Positions 25,060-35,771 of a stretch of 64,000 bases of DNA are shown here, piece by piece (position 1 is the stretch's first letter; each line of letters opens with the position of its first letter). This DNA comes from Echria macrotheca. Taxonomy: Eukaryota; Ascomycota; Sordariomycetes; Sordariales; Schizotheciaceae. The position numbers and the translations under genes are program-made. The notes beneath the pieces were generated by a model. The model did not search any database and was not told the origin of the DNA. It saw nothing but the letters and a program-made list of their open reading frames with translations. Location of the stretch: positions 1-64,000 of the forward strand of contig MU839832.1 in assembly GCA_030411725.1 (NCBI GenBank). The letters run 5' to 3'.

Positions 25060-25421
25060 CTTTTATCTATCGATGCGAAGCCCTGGGGAAAGTTAACGCA
25101 CTCACTGTCGACTCGGAGGGAGGAGGGAGGGGAGGTCTGCCAGGTGGTGTATATATGTGTGTGTCGTACCTACTAGCCGCGCAACAAATGTCGATTCTCA
25201 AATCACCACAACCAAACACACAAAATAACCAACCCACCAACAGCAGTTGATTACCTATTATATATACCCCCCAAATACAATACCCCCTGTCTGCCTCGCC
25301 AACTGTAAATAATCATAACCCATCATAGCACATTGCCGCCCAGACCAAAACCCCCATAGAACCCATCAACCCCCCCTCCCCCGTCCATGTCCATGCCACA
25401 TACAGTATTACTCATACCCGC

Positions 25422-25435
25422 GGGGGGGGGGGGGG

Positions 25436-25487
<52 letters not shown>
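25422..25487. repeat. poly-G run, probable sequencing artefact
   Basis: 66 bases of G broken only by one C at 25436, ending three bases before a run of ten Ns. Such a run is typical of no-signal cycles in two-colour sequencing chemistry and is unlikely to be genomic here given the adjacent adapter sequence. Confidence 0.9.
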
Positions 25488-25490
<3 letters not shown>

Positions 25491-25529
25491 NNNNNNNNNN
25501 TCTTTCCCTACACGACTCTCGTCCTTTTT
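25488..25529. other. scaffold gap flanked by sequencing-adapter remnant
   Basis: CAC (25488-25490), ten Ns (25491-25500), then TCTTTCCCTACACGAC identical to the core of the Illumina read-1 adapter/primer. CAC is also what precedes that core in the adapter. The next 13 bases match the rest of the adapter at 9 positions. This is technical sequence, not chromosome. Confidence 0.92.
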
Positions 25530-26271
25530 GGTGTGCCTTGGGGTGGCAAATATAAAACAATGGTTTGTTTTTTTCGTCCATTTCTCTCACTCCCCCCCCC
25601 CCCCTCCTTCTCGCGCCCTCCAGACTTAACATCCCCAAAACAACGTAGAAACTCCATTTTATCATACATAGCATACCATAGCGTCGGTACCCCCAAGGTC
25701 GTACAGCGTCACAGCGTCAGCCTCTTCCTTCCCCCATTCCCTTGCCGGTTAACCCCGTTCTATATCATCTTCATTAAAATGGGATTCCCTTTCCCCCCTC
25801 CCCTTCCCCTTCCCCCTCCGTCCCATGCGTATGATTGACTCGACTCGACTCCACAACTGCTTGTCTGACCCTGACCCCCGATCCTCGAGACTCCCCTAGG
25901 TTGGATATAGGTATCATATTGTTGTTAACCCCTCCGAAACACCTCGGCTTGATACGCCGTAATGCTGTGTGGTCTCTAGTTACCGAAAAATAGTATCCGC
26001 AGTGGTCCGGCCAGTTCCAAATGCAATAACCACCCTCCACCCTATTCCCGATTCCCCTTCCCCAGACCAGACCGTTGCCCCCATTTGTAGTAGCCCAGAT
26101 GTTGTTGCATTGGCGCCCATGGAGGTTCCGGAAACAAAAACATGTTCCATGCTTGTACAGCTAGGCCGATGCAGAGCGTCGAAGTGTCGAAAAAAAACCG
26201 GGTATTGGTATTATTGTCCGCTAATAAGCGAAGACGTCGAGCAAGCGCACACTGGATCATTAGTAATACCT

Positions 26272-27435
26272 TCAATTCACCGCTGCCGTATGCCCTCCCT
26301 GCCTCGGGTGTTCCACTCCCGTAGTTGTCGTGGTCGGCGGCGTTTCTCTCGCGCGGGATCCCGCTTCTCCAAGAGAGCGCGGGCTAGGCGGAGGATGTAG
26401 TATCGGCGGAAGCGTAGGACCCATAGTACTTGAACCCGGACCCGAGCCTCCATGGGGCGGTTCCCGCGGTTGAGGAGGCCGGTCCCGCCATTCGTGAAAT
26501 TCGGTACTCGGCCCGCCCGCCCCTTGTCTTGTATCCGACTCTGCGCTCGGCGCTCTCTGGACGGTGCGCGGGACTGTCTCTGGTGGTGGTAGCTGGCGGT
26601 CGCCGGCACTCTGGCGCCCCTTCTTTTTCGATTTCGGGTCAGTAGGAGGATTTGCCGACCAAACCTGGTACGACGGTCCTGGGCTGGGCCCAGGACTTTG
26701 CGGTCGCGGCGCAATAGTTTGAATGGGCGAGGGCGCAATCGGCGCTGGAGAAATCGGCGCGTAGTGTATTGTCTGCGAGCCTCCTTGGCGCGCTAGCGTC
26801 TCGGCCTTGGGAGGTCGTCCGCGCCGCCGAGGAGGAAGCACAACATTCTGGCTGATCGGGGTGACTGGCGGAGCGTTGGAGATGGTGGCAGGAGCAAAGC
26901 CGTTGGGACGCGGCTGGATGTTTACGGGTGGGGGCAACCCGGGGGAATGGGTGCTAACGTTGCGCGGGATGCTATATGGTGATACTTCGCCGGGGGATCC
27001 AAGGGCTTGTTTCTTGGCCGCGTGTTCGCCGATATCACTAATAGACTTGCGCTTCAAAGGGGAGATGGCCGGCGGTTGGATCGACATGTTGAACATGGCC
27101 TCGGCAGCACGGACACATTGGTTCATGTTGCGGCCTGCGAAAAGGTTAGGGGGGGTTTGAATTCTGAGGAGACAAATCTCCAAGCGCGGCCGAGCCTACC
27201 TCCGGGAAGTTGCATGAGCATCCAATCCGGTTGAATACCGCTCTTGCTGATGAAATCCACAAGGACGTTGACGTCCATCTGGCTGGCCTTGATCATCTCG
27301 GCGAGAACGAAACGCTGTGGGGCAGCATGGTTAAAGACGTTGCGCGGGGGCAGAAAAAGGGGGCATGGCGGGATGGCTGGGACAACAGAGAGGCTTCCTA
27401 CGTACCTTCTCAACATCGGTAAACGACGACTCCAT
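26272..27435 (-). CDS. AT-hook protein of unknown function
   Basis: Exons (reverse) 27435-27406, 27314-27200, 27134-26272; 335 residues. Introns have GTACGT and GTAGGC donors with CACAG and CGCAG acceptors, and all junctions keep frame. Residues 1-70 (MESSFTDVEKRFVLAEMIKA..., ending near NQCVRAAEAMF) are ordered and amphipathic and look like the conserved part; it includes SGIQPDWMLMQLPGGRNMNQ. The rest is Pro/Ser/Arg-rich and disordered. An AT-hook RRRGRPPK sits at 151-158, and basic clusters PLKRKS and PKSKKKGR could be nuclear-localisation signals. A nuclear DNA-binding role is inferred from the AT-hook only. I do not recognise a named family. The C-terminus (HPRQGGHTAAVN) might be extended by another short 3' exon, which I could not exclude. 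Confidence 0.75.
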
Positions 27436-30400
27436 GATGGGCAGCAAGCAGGCGGCGGCCGTCAAACTCGGAGAGATGATGAAGGGGAGGGAGGTCGCAA
27501 AGGCTGAGGGTCAGGCATTGGCCTGGCGCAAGGACGACAGATTGCGATGAGAGACAGGTCGGAGGAGAGGGAACCGCTCGTGATCAGGATCCAGGTCGCA
27601 GTGGCGAAGCGCATTTATGGGGGGAGGGACAGTTTTGCTGCGCGGCGGGCCGCACCCAGCAGTCAGAAGTCAAACGAATGTCGGATGGCGATGGGGACAA
27701 TTAGGCAGGACGACCGTCATAGCAGAAGCGCCGCCGGGAGCAGACGAGGCATCGGCGCAGCGTCTTCAAGATGGTCGAACCCCCCCAACACGAGTGGTGG
27801 ACAGGGTTGGAGAGCAGCGAGGCGGCAAAGGAGAGACGCGAGCGGAGGGTGAAGCGCGCGTCTTGGGGTTAACCCGTCTTGGGGGTTGCGGGACAGGAGG
27901 CCGAAGGGTGCTCCAACCTTGCAAACAAGCGACCGGTCTGTGTTCCCACGGGGCCCCGGCTCTGTCTGTTCGGTCTGGCTGTCCAGAGAGAACCTTCCCA
28001 CCTCGGATCGCGACGACAGGGGAGGCGAAGGGAGGGGGAGGGGTGGTGCTTGCTGCTTTGGTCGAGGTGGGATGTGGCCTGTGTCCACGGCCGCAAAGAT
28101 CTCCGAAGATCGATCCCGCCGTCCCTTGTCAGGTGCGTGTCGGTGGTGGTGGAGGTGGTGGTGGCCGACTCGGCCGCCCTTTCTGTCAAGTCCAGAATCT
28201 CGAACGGCGCCGCCCGTTTTTGCCGTCTCGTTGCTTTTTTTCCCGGGCGAGGGTGGTGCAGCGACCAAGATCTGTCTGCTGTTCGGCCGGAGAGTTGTGC
28301 GACGCGCCCAGTCAATTATGCCATTGCTGCCAGGGTAGGCGGCCGAGTTGCAGCATGCAGCCAGATCAAGTGACTATCAAAGTGGTAAGGTCGCGCATCC
28401 AGATCGGGGTGGAGTGGTGTGTAGCAGAGCACCCTGGCCTGCGATCCGCTTGCCGCGACGTTCAAGGCGGGCGAGGGAAATAATACGCGACGCAGCACAG
28501 CGCAAGGCCTCGATCTACACACGTCGGGGACGACGCGCCGGACGGAGTGTAGGTAGACGCCTTTCTTTTTAGGCTCTGCTGCTGCTGCTGCTGCTTGCTG
28601 CTGCGAGGGCAGATAAGCCAGGCCGCTCGGGCGGTGCGGCTTCAGGTTCGCCTACTTGAAAAAAAGGCGGAAATCTCCCAGGTTCAGCTCCACAGTCCAC
28701 TCGGAGACGTGACTGCCAACAAACTGCCAGACTGCTGCTGCCAGCCAGTTCGACGAAATCCGAGTGCAAACGACCGGAGGCTGCTGACACGAGGACGAGC
28801 TTGTCGCAATCCAGATGGCTTCCTTCCGGGAGCGTCGACGGTTGCAGCGGCTTGCACATTGCCGCCGATAGCCACGCAGCGTCTGGCGTCTGGCATCCGC
28901 ACCCAGCTGCAGCGGATGCACAAGTGCCTCATAACTTCGATGCAGCGGTGCGGGCCCTTGGCTGATGAATGGTCGGCCGTCTGCACCTCAGAGCAGTGTG
29001 CAGCTGCACATGTGACCCTCCCTCGTCTTGGGCAGCAATGATAGGGCGTGGCGCATCCGGGGAATGTCTCGCGCTGTCTCTCTGTCTTCTTCCAGACGCC
29101 AACTTTGGCCCTTTCCTCTTTTTCTGCTGGAAGTGGTCATGAGAGGCTCTGATTGTGTCGCACCGTGAGACCTGCGATGCGCGAGTATAACAAGTATAAT
29201 TCCTGAAATCGCTGTTAGCCTACTACTTATGCAGGGATGACAGCCGGGGTTTGAACCAATGAGACGCCCGCCGTCTATGAAAGGCTCGTCCACAGCATTT
29301 GCATGCGAATGACAGGTCTTTTCCCTGGCGGATCCGAGAATTGTAGTGTATGTGTCGCTCGACCTGTCAAACCCAGCAAAAACCAGCTGTTGCGGCGCAT
29401 TCCACCGTCCACGCGATCCAAGTGCCGAGCTACCGTCGCAGCCATGCCGCGAGGTCGAACCGGGACGCGGGTCCTGGAGTTTCAACCTTTTTTCAAACCC
29501 CGGGCCCAATTGGCCGTCGTCCTCGCGGGTCTGGTCCCCCAGGTCCCACTGGCGGCGAGCGGAAGGCCCGTTATAGAGACCGCATTGGTGGGATCACCCG
29601 AGTTGTCTCACCAATGGCGGCGTCCAGAGGCGGTTTCGTCCATCACACAAGCTCAGGCCAGCGGTCCGTCCTGGACAGAGCCGCATCCGACTGCCAAGTG
29701 TGACGATCTGGCGATGGAGACATCGGACGGTTGGCGAGAGCTTATTTCGAGGTCGCTGGCGGTTTTCAACATCGTTGGGTAGACACCCGGCGCACTGGAG
29801 CCCGGTGCCAGACGCCCTTGGGTCTTTAAATGCCCTGGGGTGCGCTCATGGGCTGCTCCACATCCGTCCTGCACGATGAGCTGGCAGAGATGCTATGGCC
29901 GGCGAGCTTTTTCCAGGGCTGCCTCCGCGCTACAAGCTATATAAAAGCGTGCCTTGGAATGGACGGCTATGCCGTCGTGGCCGTGCCATTGCTGTGCACG
30001 ACCGACCACCCGCATCACTTTTTTCTTCCCGTCCCTGAAAGCTGCTACGTCGACCCTGCAGGCCGCTTGCCTGCCGTGAGAGACACGGGCCGCGATGTTG
30101 CCATCTTGACCGCCAGTGTCCCTTCATATCGATATTCAAGCCTCTTATGCGACATATTCTTCTCACCGCCTCTTGTATCAATAGAGCCAAGTCACCAGAA
30201 CCACGGCTGAAGAACTGTCATCGGCCTGGGTATCCTTGGTACCGCGTGAGACGACATCTTATACATCTCCCGTTCACAGATAGTGCGAGAGGCTATGGGC
30301 ATCATGTCCAGGATGAACGGTCAAAGGAAACCCGCTAAACGTGGACTAATCCGGTTCATACCCCGTATTTGCGCTGAAGAACTCCCGAAGATCGTAACAC

Positions 30401-31167
30401 AGATTAGTAGGTATCTGGCGCGTCGGTGCCAAGACACCGTATCTGCGTATCTGTGTTGCAGATCCAGAGATTCAAAGTCCACCTACTAGAATTTTGAAAA
30501 CCCGTGGGCTCGCGATGCTGAGGTTGACGTGTTCCTGGCAGTCGTCACCGATGCTGGATCGTTGAAGTTGAATGTGGGGTGTGGAGCAGATCTGGCGGAT
30601 GCCCCGCTTCGAGATTTGGACTTCGAGATTTGAACGCCGGCCCCACTTGCTGTGCGTGATTCGGAACATCATAGGCCCGTCCAAAGGCCCTCGATTGGCT
30701 GGACAGCGGAGCCATGCCTGCGCGGGCCGCCGACTTTAGGATGCTATCTTGCCGTCTCTCGAACCCTCGCCATGGCAATTGACGGGCCATGACAACTTTT
30801 GGATGCACCGTGGCCTCGCCGTAGTCTCCAACGAGCGCGGATACCGTCCTGTTCTCATCCCAGACGACAAGACCCCGATTAGTCCCGTATTTAGCGCCGG
30901 GTCCAGGTTCGCCTGCCATGCTGCGAAGCGTCCGTGGCGTCGAAAAATAGCATCCCAAACTTCCTTTCTCGACCCTTTCTCGATCTTCAACCTTTCACCC
31001 TCTCTCCCCAGCCGCCACGCATCAGCGCGCACCTCCCACATGGGCCTTACAACCGGCATCTTTTCTCGCCACACTTTCTTTTTCTCTGTTTTTAGTTCGC
31101 CTCCAGGTCGGGGAATCCATCCGTGACCACAGCGGAGTCTCCGCTGTCGCTTCAACGGTCGCGCGCG
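27436..31167. other. 3.7-kb divergent intergenic region
   Basis: Separates the AT-hook gene from SET2. Contains a CTG-rich tract near 28575-28605. Several frames of 100-288 codons are rich in Gly/Arg/Pro with no domain, and are best read as GC-rich leader or spacer sequence. The last 150 bases before the SET2 start are TC-rich, typical of a fungal 5' leader. Confidence 0.5.
28575..28605. repeat. CTG/CAG trinucleotide tract
   Basis: An imperfect run of CTG units interrupted by CTTG; not within a supported coding exon. Confidence 0.85.
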
Positions 31168-34046
31168 ATGGAGGAGGACAGGCGCACACCCAACTCGACA
31201 GGCACGATGAAGACCGAGGAGAGGCCAAGGCCGAATGGCATGAGGCTCAAGAGGGAGGACACCACGGGGTCGAATACACCAAACGGTTCAAAGATGAACT
31301 CGCGAGCCCCAAGCCCGTCGCCCGATGGCGCAAAGCCAGCCACCGACAGCGCATCACCGGCGGACAACGTTTCGGCACCCAAGCTTTCACGGAAGGCTTC
31401 CCAGAAGGGCGCCCGAAGCCCACCGCCTTTGTTTTCGCACCTCGCCGATGTCACGGAAGAGTCATGCGCGACCTTTCAGGTGATTAATGATTGCCTTTAC
31501 GGAGCGAAGAACATGGGAAGCTCCGAGCACGATGCGCTCGACTGCGACTGTGCCGAGGAGTGGCGTACGTGAAGATTCTCTCGCCGCTGATCAATTCCCC
31601 AGAACCCAAAGGCACTGACAACCCTATGTTACAGGTGATGGCGAAAACCACGCATGCGGCGAGGACTCGGATTGTATCAACCGGGCCACCAAAATCGAGT
31701 GTGTCGATGGCGGCTGCAACTGCGGCGATGGGTGTCAGAACCAGCGCTTTCAGCGGAAGCAGTATGCCGACGTCTCAGTCATCAAGACGGAGAAGAAAGG
31801 CTTCGGGCTCAGAACCAACGCGGATTTGCAGCCAAACGACTTCATCTTCGAGTACATTGGCGAAGTCATCAATGAGCCCACGTTCCGTAACCGGATGGTC
31901 AAGTACGACAAGGAGGGCATCAAGCACTTTTATTTCATGTCACTGACGCGGAGCGAATTTGTCGATGCGACTAAGAAGGGCAATCTGGGGCGGTTCTGCA
32001 ACCACTCGTGCAATCCGAATTGCTATGTCGACAAATGGGTGGTTGGGGAGAAGCTGCGCATGGGTATTTTCGCTTTGCGCGCCATCCGAGCCGGTGAGGA
32101 GTTGGTCTTCAATTACAACGTGGATCGCTACGGCGCCGACCCGCAACCCTGCTACTGCGGAGAAGCAAACTGCACAGGCTTCATCGGCGGCAAGACGCAA
32201 ACCGAGCGCGCAACCAAGCTGCCGCTCGCGACAATCGAGGCCCTCGGAATCGACGATGGCGACAATTGGGACACGGCGGTTGCGAAGCGGCCCCGCAAGA
32301 AGAAGGCGACCGAGGATGACGAGGATTATGTCAACAGCATCCAGCCGCGTGCGCTGGACGAGGACGGTGTCACAAAGGTCATGGCCACCCTCATGCAGTG
32401 CAAGGAGAAGTGGATCGCCGTCAAGCTGCTTGCGCGACTGCAGGCCGTCCAGGAAGACCATCTTCGCCATAGAGTGGTGAAGATGCACGGCTACCAGATC
32501 CTCAAGAACACGCTCAACAGCTTTCGGGACGACACCAATGTTGTGCTGCAGATCCTCGACATTTTGTATCAGTTGCCGCGCATCACCAAAAACAAGATTT
32601 CGGACTCGAACATCGAGGCTGCGATCGAGCCGTTGACGTCTTCGGAGCATCGCGATGTGGCATTCGAATCGAGCCGACTGCTGGAGGAATGGAGCAAGTT
32701 GGAGACGGCCTACCGAATCCCCCGCAAGAAGTTTGACCCCTCCGCGCCGGCAGCCACCAATACGTTTGAGGAGGAGCGGCGCAACATGGATCGCGAGGCA
32801 GCATCGAAACCGGCCAAGCCATTTGCCAACGTGGTCGTCCCTACTGGCCCTCGAAGCAATGTTCCCCAGCGAAACAATACCTATTTTGCCCAGCGGCCGC
32901 GGAAACTCCCGACGAATCTCCCTGCGGGGTGGCGCGTGACGACTGACAAATTCAGTGGTCGGTATTACTTCTATAACGAGTTTGGCCAGACCACTTGGCA
33001 GCGTCCAACAGCTCCTGCAGTTGAGGAGCCGAAGGCTTCCGAGAAAGCCCAGAAAGAGCAAAAGTCGCTTCAAGACATCATCGACAGCTTGACCAAAGAG
33101 GTAACGCCCAAGACTTCGGCCAACCACACGCCCCAGCAGGCGAATACACCCCGACCGGAACCGAAAAAGGAAAAGTGGCGTTCCCTACCAATCGAAAAGC
33201 AGATGAAGATTTATGAAAACACAGTAAGCAAGGTTGCGTCTCCTGAGCCAATCATGTGCTGATGATTCGTTGTAGCTTTTTCCGCACGTCAAGTACGTGA
33301 TGGATAAGTTCCACCATAAACTCCCGAAAGAGGATTTGAAAAAGTTTGGCCGCGAAGTTAACAAGAAACTTGTCGCGTCCGATTACAAGAACAACCGGGT
33401 GACTGACCCTACGTCGATTACGCCGCATCAGCAGAAGAAGGTCAAGCACTACGTCAAAGACTTCCTGGATCGTGCTCTGGTCAAGTACAGGGCGCAAGAG
33501 AAGCAGAAAGCAGAGCGTGCAGGAAAGGCTGCTCCGCCGACCCAACCGGAACAGGCCGGGCCCAGCAATGCCGATTCTTCGAGCAAGGACGACGTCGTGC
33601 TCTCGGATGTGGAAGATAGCCCCAGAAGCCCCGACTCCGACCGGAAGCGAAAACGGGAGGAGGACGCGGAATCGGGAGCAGAAACGCCATCCGAGACGCC
33701 ATCGCTGAAGCGCGTCAAGGAGGATGAAGGAATCCAGTCACCCAGCCCGCCTCCGCCGCCGCCGCCACCGACGGATACGCCGCTAACCGAGGAGGAGGCA
33801 TCGATGCGCGAGCAGGAGGAGGCGCTGATGCGCGAGAACGAGGAGGCTCAGCGTTTGGAAGACGAGGCCGGGCAGGCTGAATATCCTGCAGCCCAGGCAA
33901 ACGGATCCGGGGGGAAGCGCAACGGGATGGTGCCTTCTCCGGAGGAGATGGATGTCGACGGGGCTGGAAATAATGGAAAGCCGCTGGACCAGAATGGACA
34001 GCAGCGGAAGGAGGTTCTGAGCATCGGCGCGAATGGGGCGTGGTAA
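31168..34046 (+). CDS. SET2: Set2 histone H3 lysine-36 methyltransferase
   Basis: Methylates H3K36 co-transcriptionally while bound to elongating RNA polymerase II. Exons 31168-31564, 31635-33223, 33276-34046; 918 residues. Disordered N-terminus; the AWS zinc-binding region spans about 125-180 (CDCAEEW, then CGEDSDC, CNCGDGCQNQ); the SET domain about 180-300 has KGFGLRT, FIFEYIGEV, the NHSCNPNC motif at 255-261 and ELVFNYN; post-SET CYCGEANCTGFIGG follows. A WW domain lies at about 560-592 (LPAGWRV...RYYFYNEFGQTTWQRP). The C-terminal SRI domain begins at residue 663 (LFPHVKYVMDKFHHKLP...) and should bind the phosphorylated Pol II tail. Introns have GTACGT and GTAAGC donors and keep frame through conserved sequence (EEW-R-DGENHAC; ENT-LFPHV). 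A later in-frame ATG (31207) is possible but less favoured. Confidence 0.96.
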
Positions 34047-34848
34047 TCATGCTTATGGCTGAGCGAGCGGTTGGCTGGCAAATTCAAATTTTCATGTTTT
34101 TCGGATATGGTGTCGATTCACGGCGCCCGGTGTTCCGGTGTTTCCGGTGATTCAAGGTCATCAGGGGTTTCAGCGGGTTTTTTTTTCTTGGCAATGTACT
34201 TTTAACGGCGTCCACCGATTTGAGCATTTCACCGAGCAAGGCGGAGAGGTTTTTTCGATTGATGAATCTGGTTTTTTTGAGGGTTCAGGGCATGGAGACA
34301 TGGACATGGGAGGCGGTCATGATGCATGCATGCGTTGCATACCTTGCAATGATCCCTTTTTTTCGGCCTGGGAAAAAAGGTTGGTGGGGGGGTGTAAAAA
34401 GAGGAATGGTGCTTTGTGGCTGTTTACAAACAACAGGGTACGGCAGGAAAGGGCAGGGAAGGGTGATTTGAAGGTTGGGTTTGGGGTTTTCTTCGATGTG
34501 CTGGGGGTGAAGAAAGGGATGGGGGGAGGGAGGGAGGGGGTACATAGACTCTTGGTTCGAGTACAATATACCCGTGCATGTGATGTTTTTTTCAGCGGCG
34601 ATTTTGGTGGTTTAGAGTTTTTTTTTCCATGGGAGCGGTGGAAAAGGTTACTTGCCTACCTTATATACTCTGGGATTGAACCCGCCCCCCCCCCCCCTTT
34701 TCGTCGTCGGCAGATGAAGAAATCAGGTTTGGGGGGCGAGGGTAGATGAGGGATGTACATACGATACCTTACAATAACATACATTCCATTCATACATATA
34801 TGTCCATCTCGAGCTGTGTGTCTGTGTGTGACATGGATAACTAGATGC

Positions 34849-34870
34849 CGTCTCTCTCTCTCTCTCTCTC
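34849..34870. repeat. (TC)n microsatellite
   Basis: A short TC dinucleotide run downstream of SET2, in non-coding sequence. Confidence 0.9.
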
Positions 34871-35111
34871 AAACAAACAAACAAACCCCCACTCATAACC
34901 AGCCTCGACAGAAAAATATCATCTTCTCACACCGTGACCGTGTGTATGTTCTGACCTGTATCTATCATGTGGAATACCCAAAAGGTCACATCTATCTATC
35001 TCTCTGTTCTATCCCTTATATGCGCCCACCCAAAAACAAACTCTAAACACACACACGCGCGCGCGCGCAAACACAACATGAGAAAGACAGAAAAAGAAGG
35101 GGGGACCCATA

Positions 35112-35145
35112 CACCTACCTACTTACCTACCTACCTCCCTACCTC
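35112..35145. repeat. CCTA tetranucleotide repeat
   Basis: Imperfect ACCT/CCTA units (cctacctacttacctacctac) about 110 bases upstream of the tRNA-Arg gene. Confidence 0.85.
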
Positions 35146-35252
35146 ATGACGTCCATATCCCCACACAAAAAAACCCAAAAAAAGCCATCCAGAAGACAGA
35201 CCCACCATATAGAAAAAACGATAAGATCAAAGAAAATATACAAAACACAAAA

Positions 35253-35375
35253 GGTCGAATGGCGCAATGGTAGCGCGTTACTTTCCGGTTCACTTGCAGT
35301 CTTTAATCTCTTCGTTAAGGACAGCTATATGTTTCTACCTGGTAAAGGTTCTGGGTTCGAATCCCAGTTTGATCG
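35253..35375 (+). tRNA. tRNA-Arg (anticodon CCG), intron-containing
   Basis: Full cloverleaf after removing a 51-nt intron. Acceptor GGTCGAA (35253-35259) pairs with TTTGATC (35368-35374) through two G-U pairs, discriminator G at 35375. D-arm GCGC-AATGGTA-GCGC. Anticodon stem TTACT/GGTAA, loop T-T-CCG-G then intron 35289-35339 then T; anticodon at 35285-35287. T-arm CTGGG-TTCGAAT-CCCAG contains the B-box. The intron sits one base after the anticodon, the normal position for eukaryotic tRNA introns removed by tRNA endonuclease. Mature length is 72 nt. A T5 run at 35384-35388 is a likely RNA polymerase III terminator. Reads CGG codons. Confidence 0.95.
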
Positions 35376-35771
35376 GGGTTATATTTTTGTGGATGTGATA
35401 TCCACATCACTTTTTTGTTCTCTGGTTTTTTTTTTGTGTGTGTGCGTGTGTGTGAGAAGATGATCTTTTCTATTGAGGCAGTAATGAGTGTTTGAAGTAT
35501 GTGTGCACTGGATAGAAAAGGTTATCATACACCGGGTCTTGTTAGTTACACTGCAAAACAACACATGGTCACGGTGAATTGATACTTTGTGTGGTGGTTT
35601 AGCGCCCTTGAGGGTCCACATAGAAAGGAAAGGGCAAATATTTACATTCGTCCAGGTACACCACAAAGCATAACGTCACGATAACAACAGATAATTATCC
35701 CAAGCACACATCAAATTCCAAGAAACAATCTGTATTCATCTCTCATCAACTTCCCCATTACCGACATCCAT
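35376..35771. other. spacer between tRNA-Arg and GABA transaminase
   Basis: About 400 bases holding the Pol III terminator, T-rich and TG-repeat sequence, then probably the 3' UTR of the GABA transaminase gene. No other feature is seen. Confidence 0.6.
35384..35388 (+). terminator. RNA polymerase III terminator of tRNA-Arg
   Basis: T5 tract nine bases after the tRNA-Arg 3' end, the usual Pol III stop signal. Confidence 0.7.

Larger units (their letters stand above)
19989..26271. other. long gene-poor region with assembly gap
   Basis: 6.3 kb without a supportable gene. Frames up to about 245 codons exist but lack recognisable domains, coherent exon structure or believable composition. About 20000-22650 is GC-richer, 22650-24900 more AT-rich, and 24900-26270 has C-rich homopolymers and a TC run at 25026-25059. 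A scaffold gap lies at 25491-25500. The part next to 26271 is probably the 3' UTR of the AT-hook gene. Confidence 0.55.
34047..35252. other. intergenic region, SET2 3' flank to tRNA-Arg
   Basis: 1.2 kb with homopolymer G/T/C runs, a TC run at about 34849-34870 and CCTA/ACCT repeats at about 35112-35145. No coding signal is supported. Confidence 0.6.

Noticed and set aside
25422..25487. Poly-G run as a G-quadruplex or telomere-like element
   Set aside because: Adjacent Ns and adapter sequence make a sequencing artefact far more likely.
27617..28483. 288-codon forward frame between the AT-hook gene and SET2
   Set aside because: Gly/Arg/Cys-rich composition, no recognisable motif, no exon partners.
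31940..33127. 395-codon frame opposite SET2
   Set aside because: Antisense shadow of a secure coding exon.
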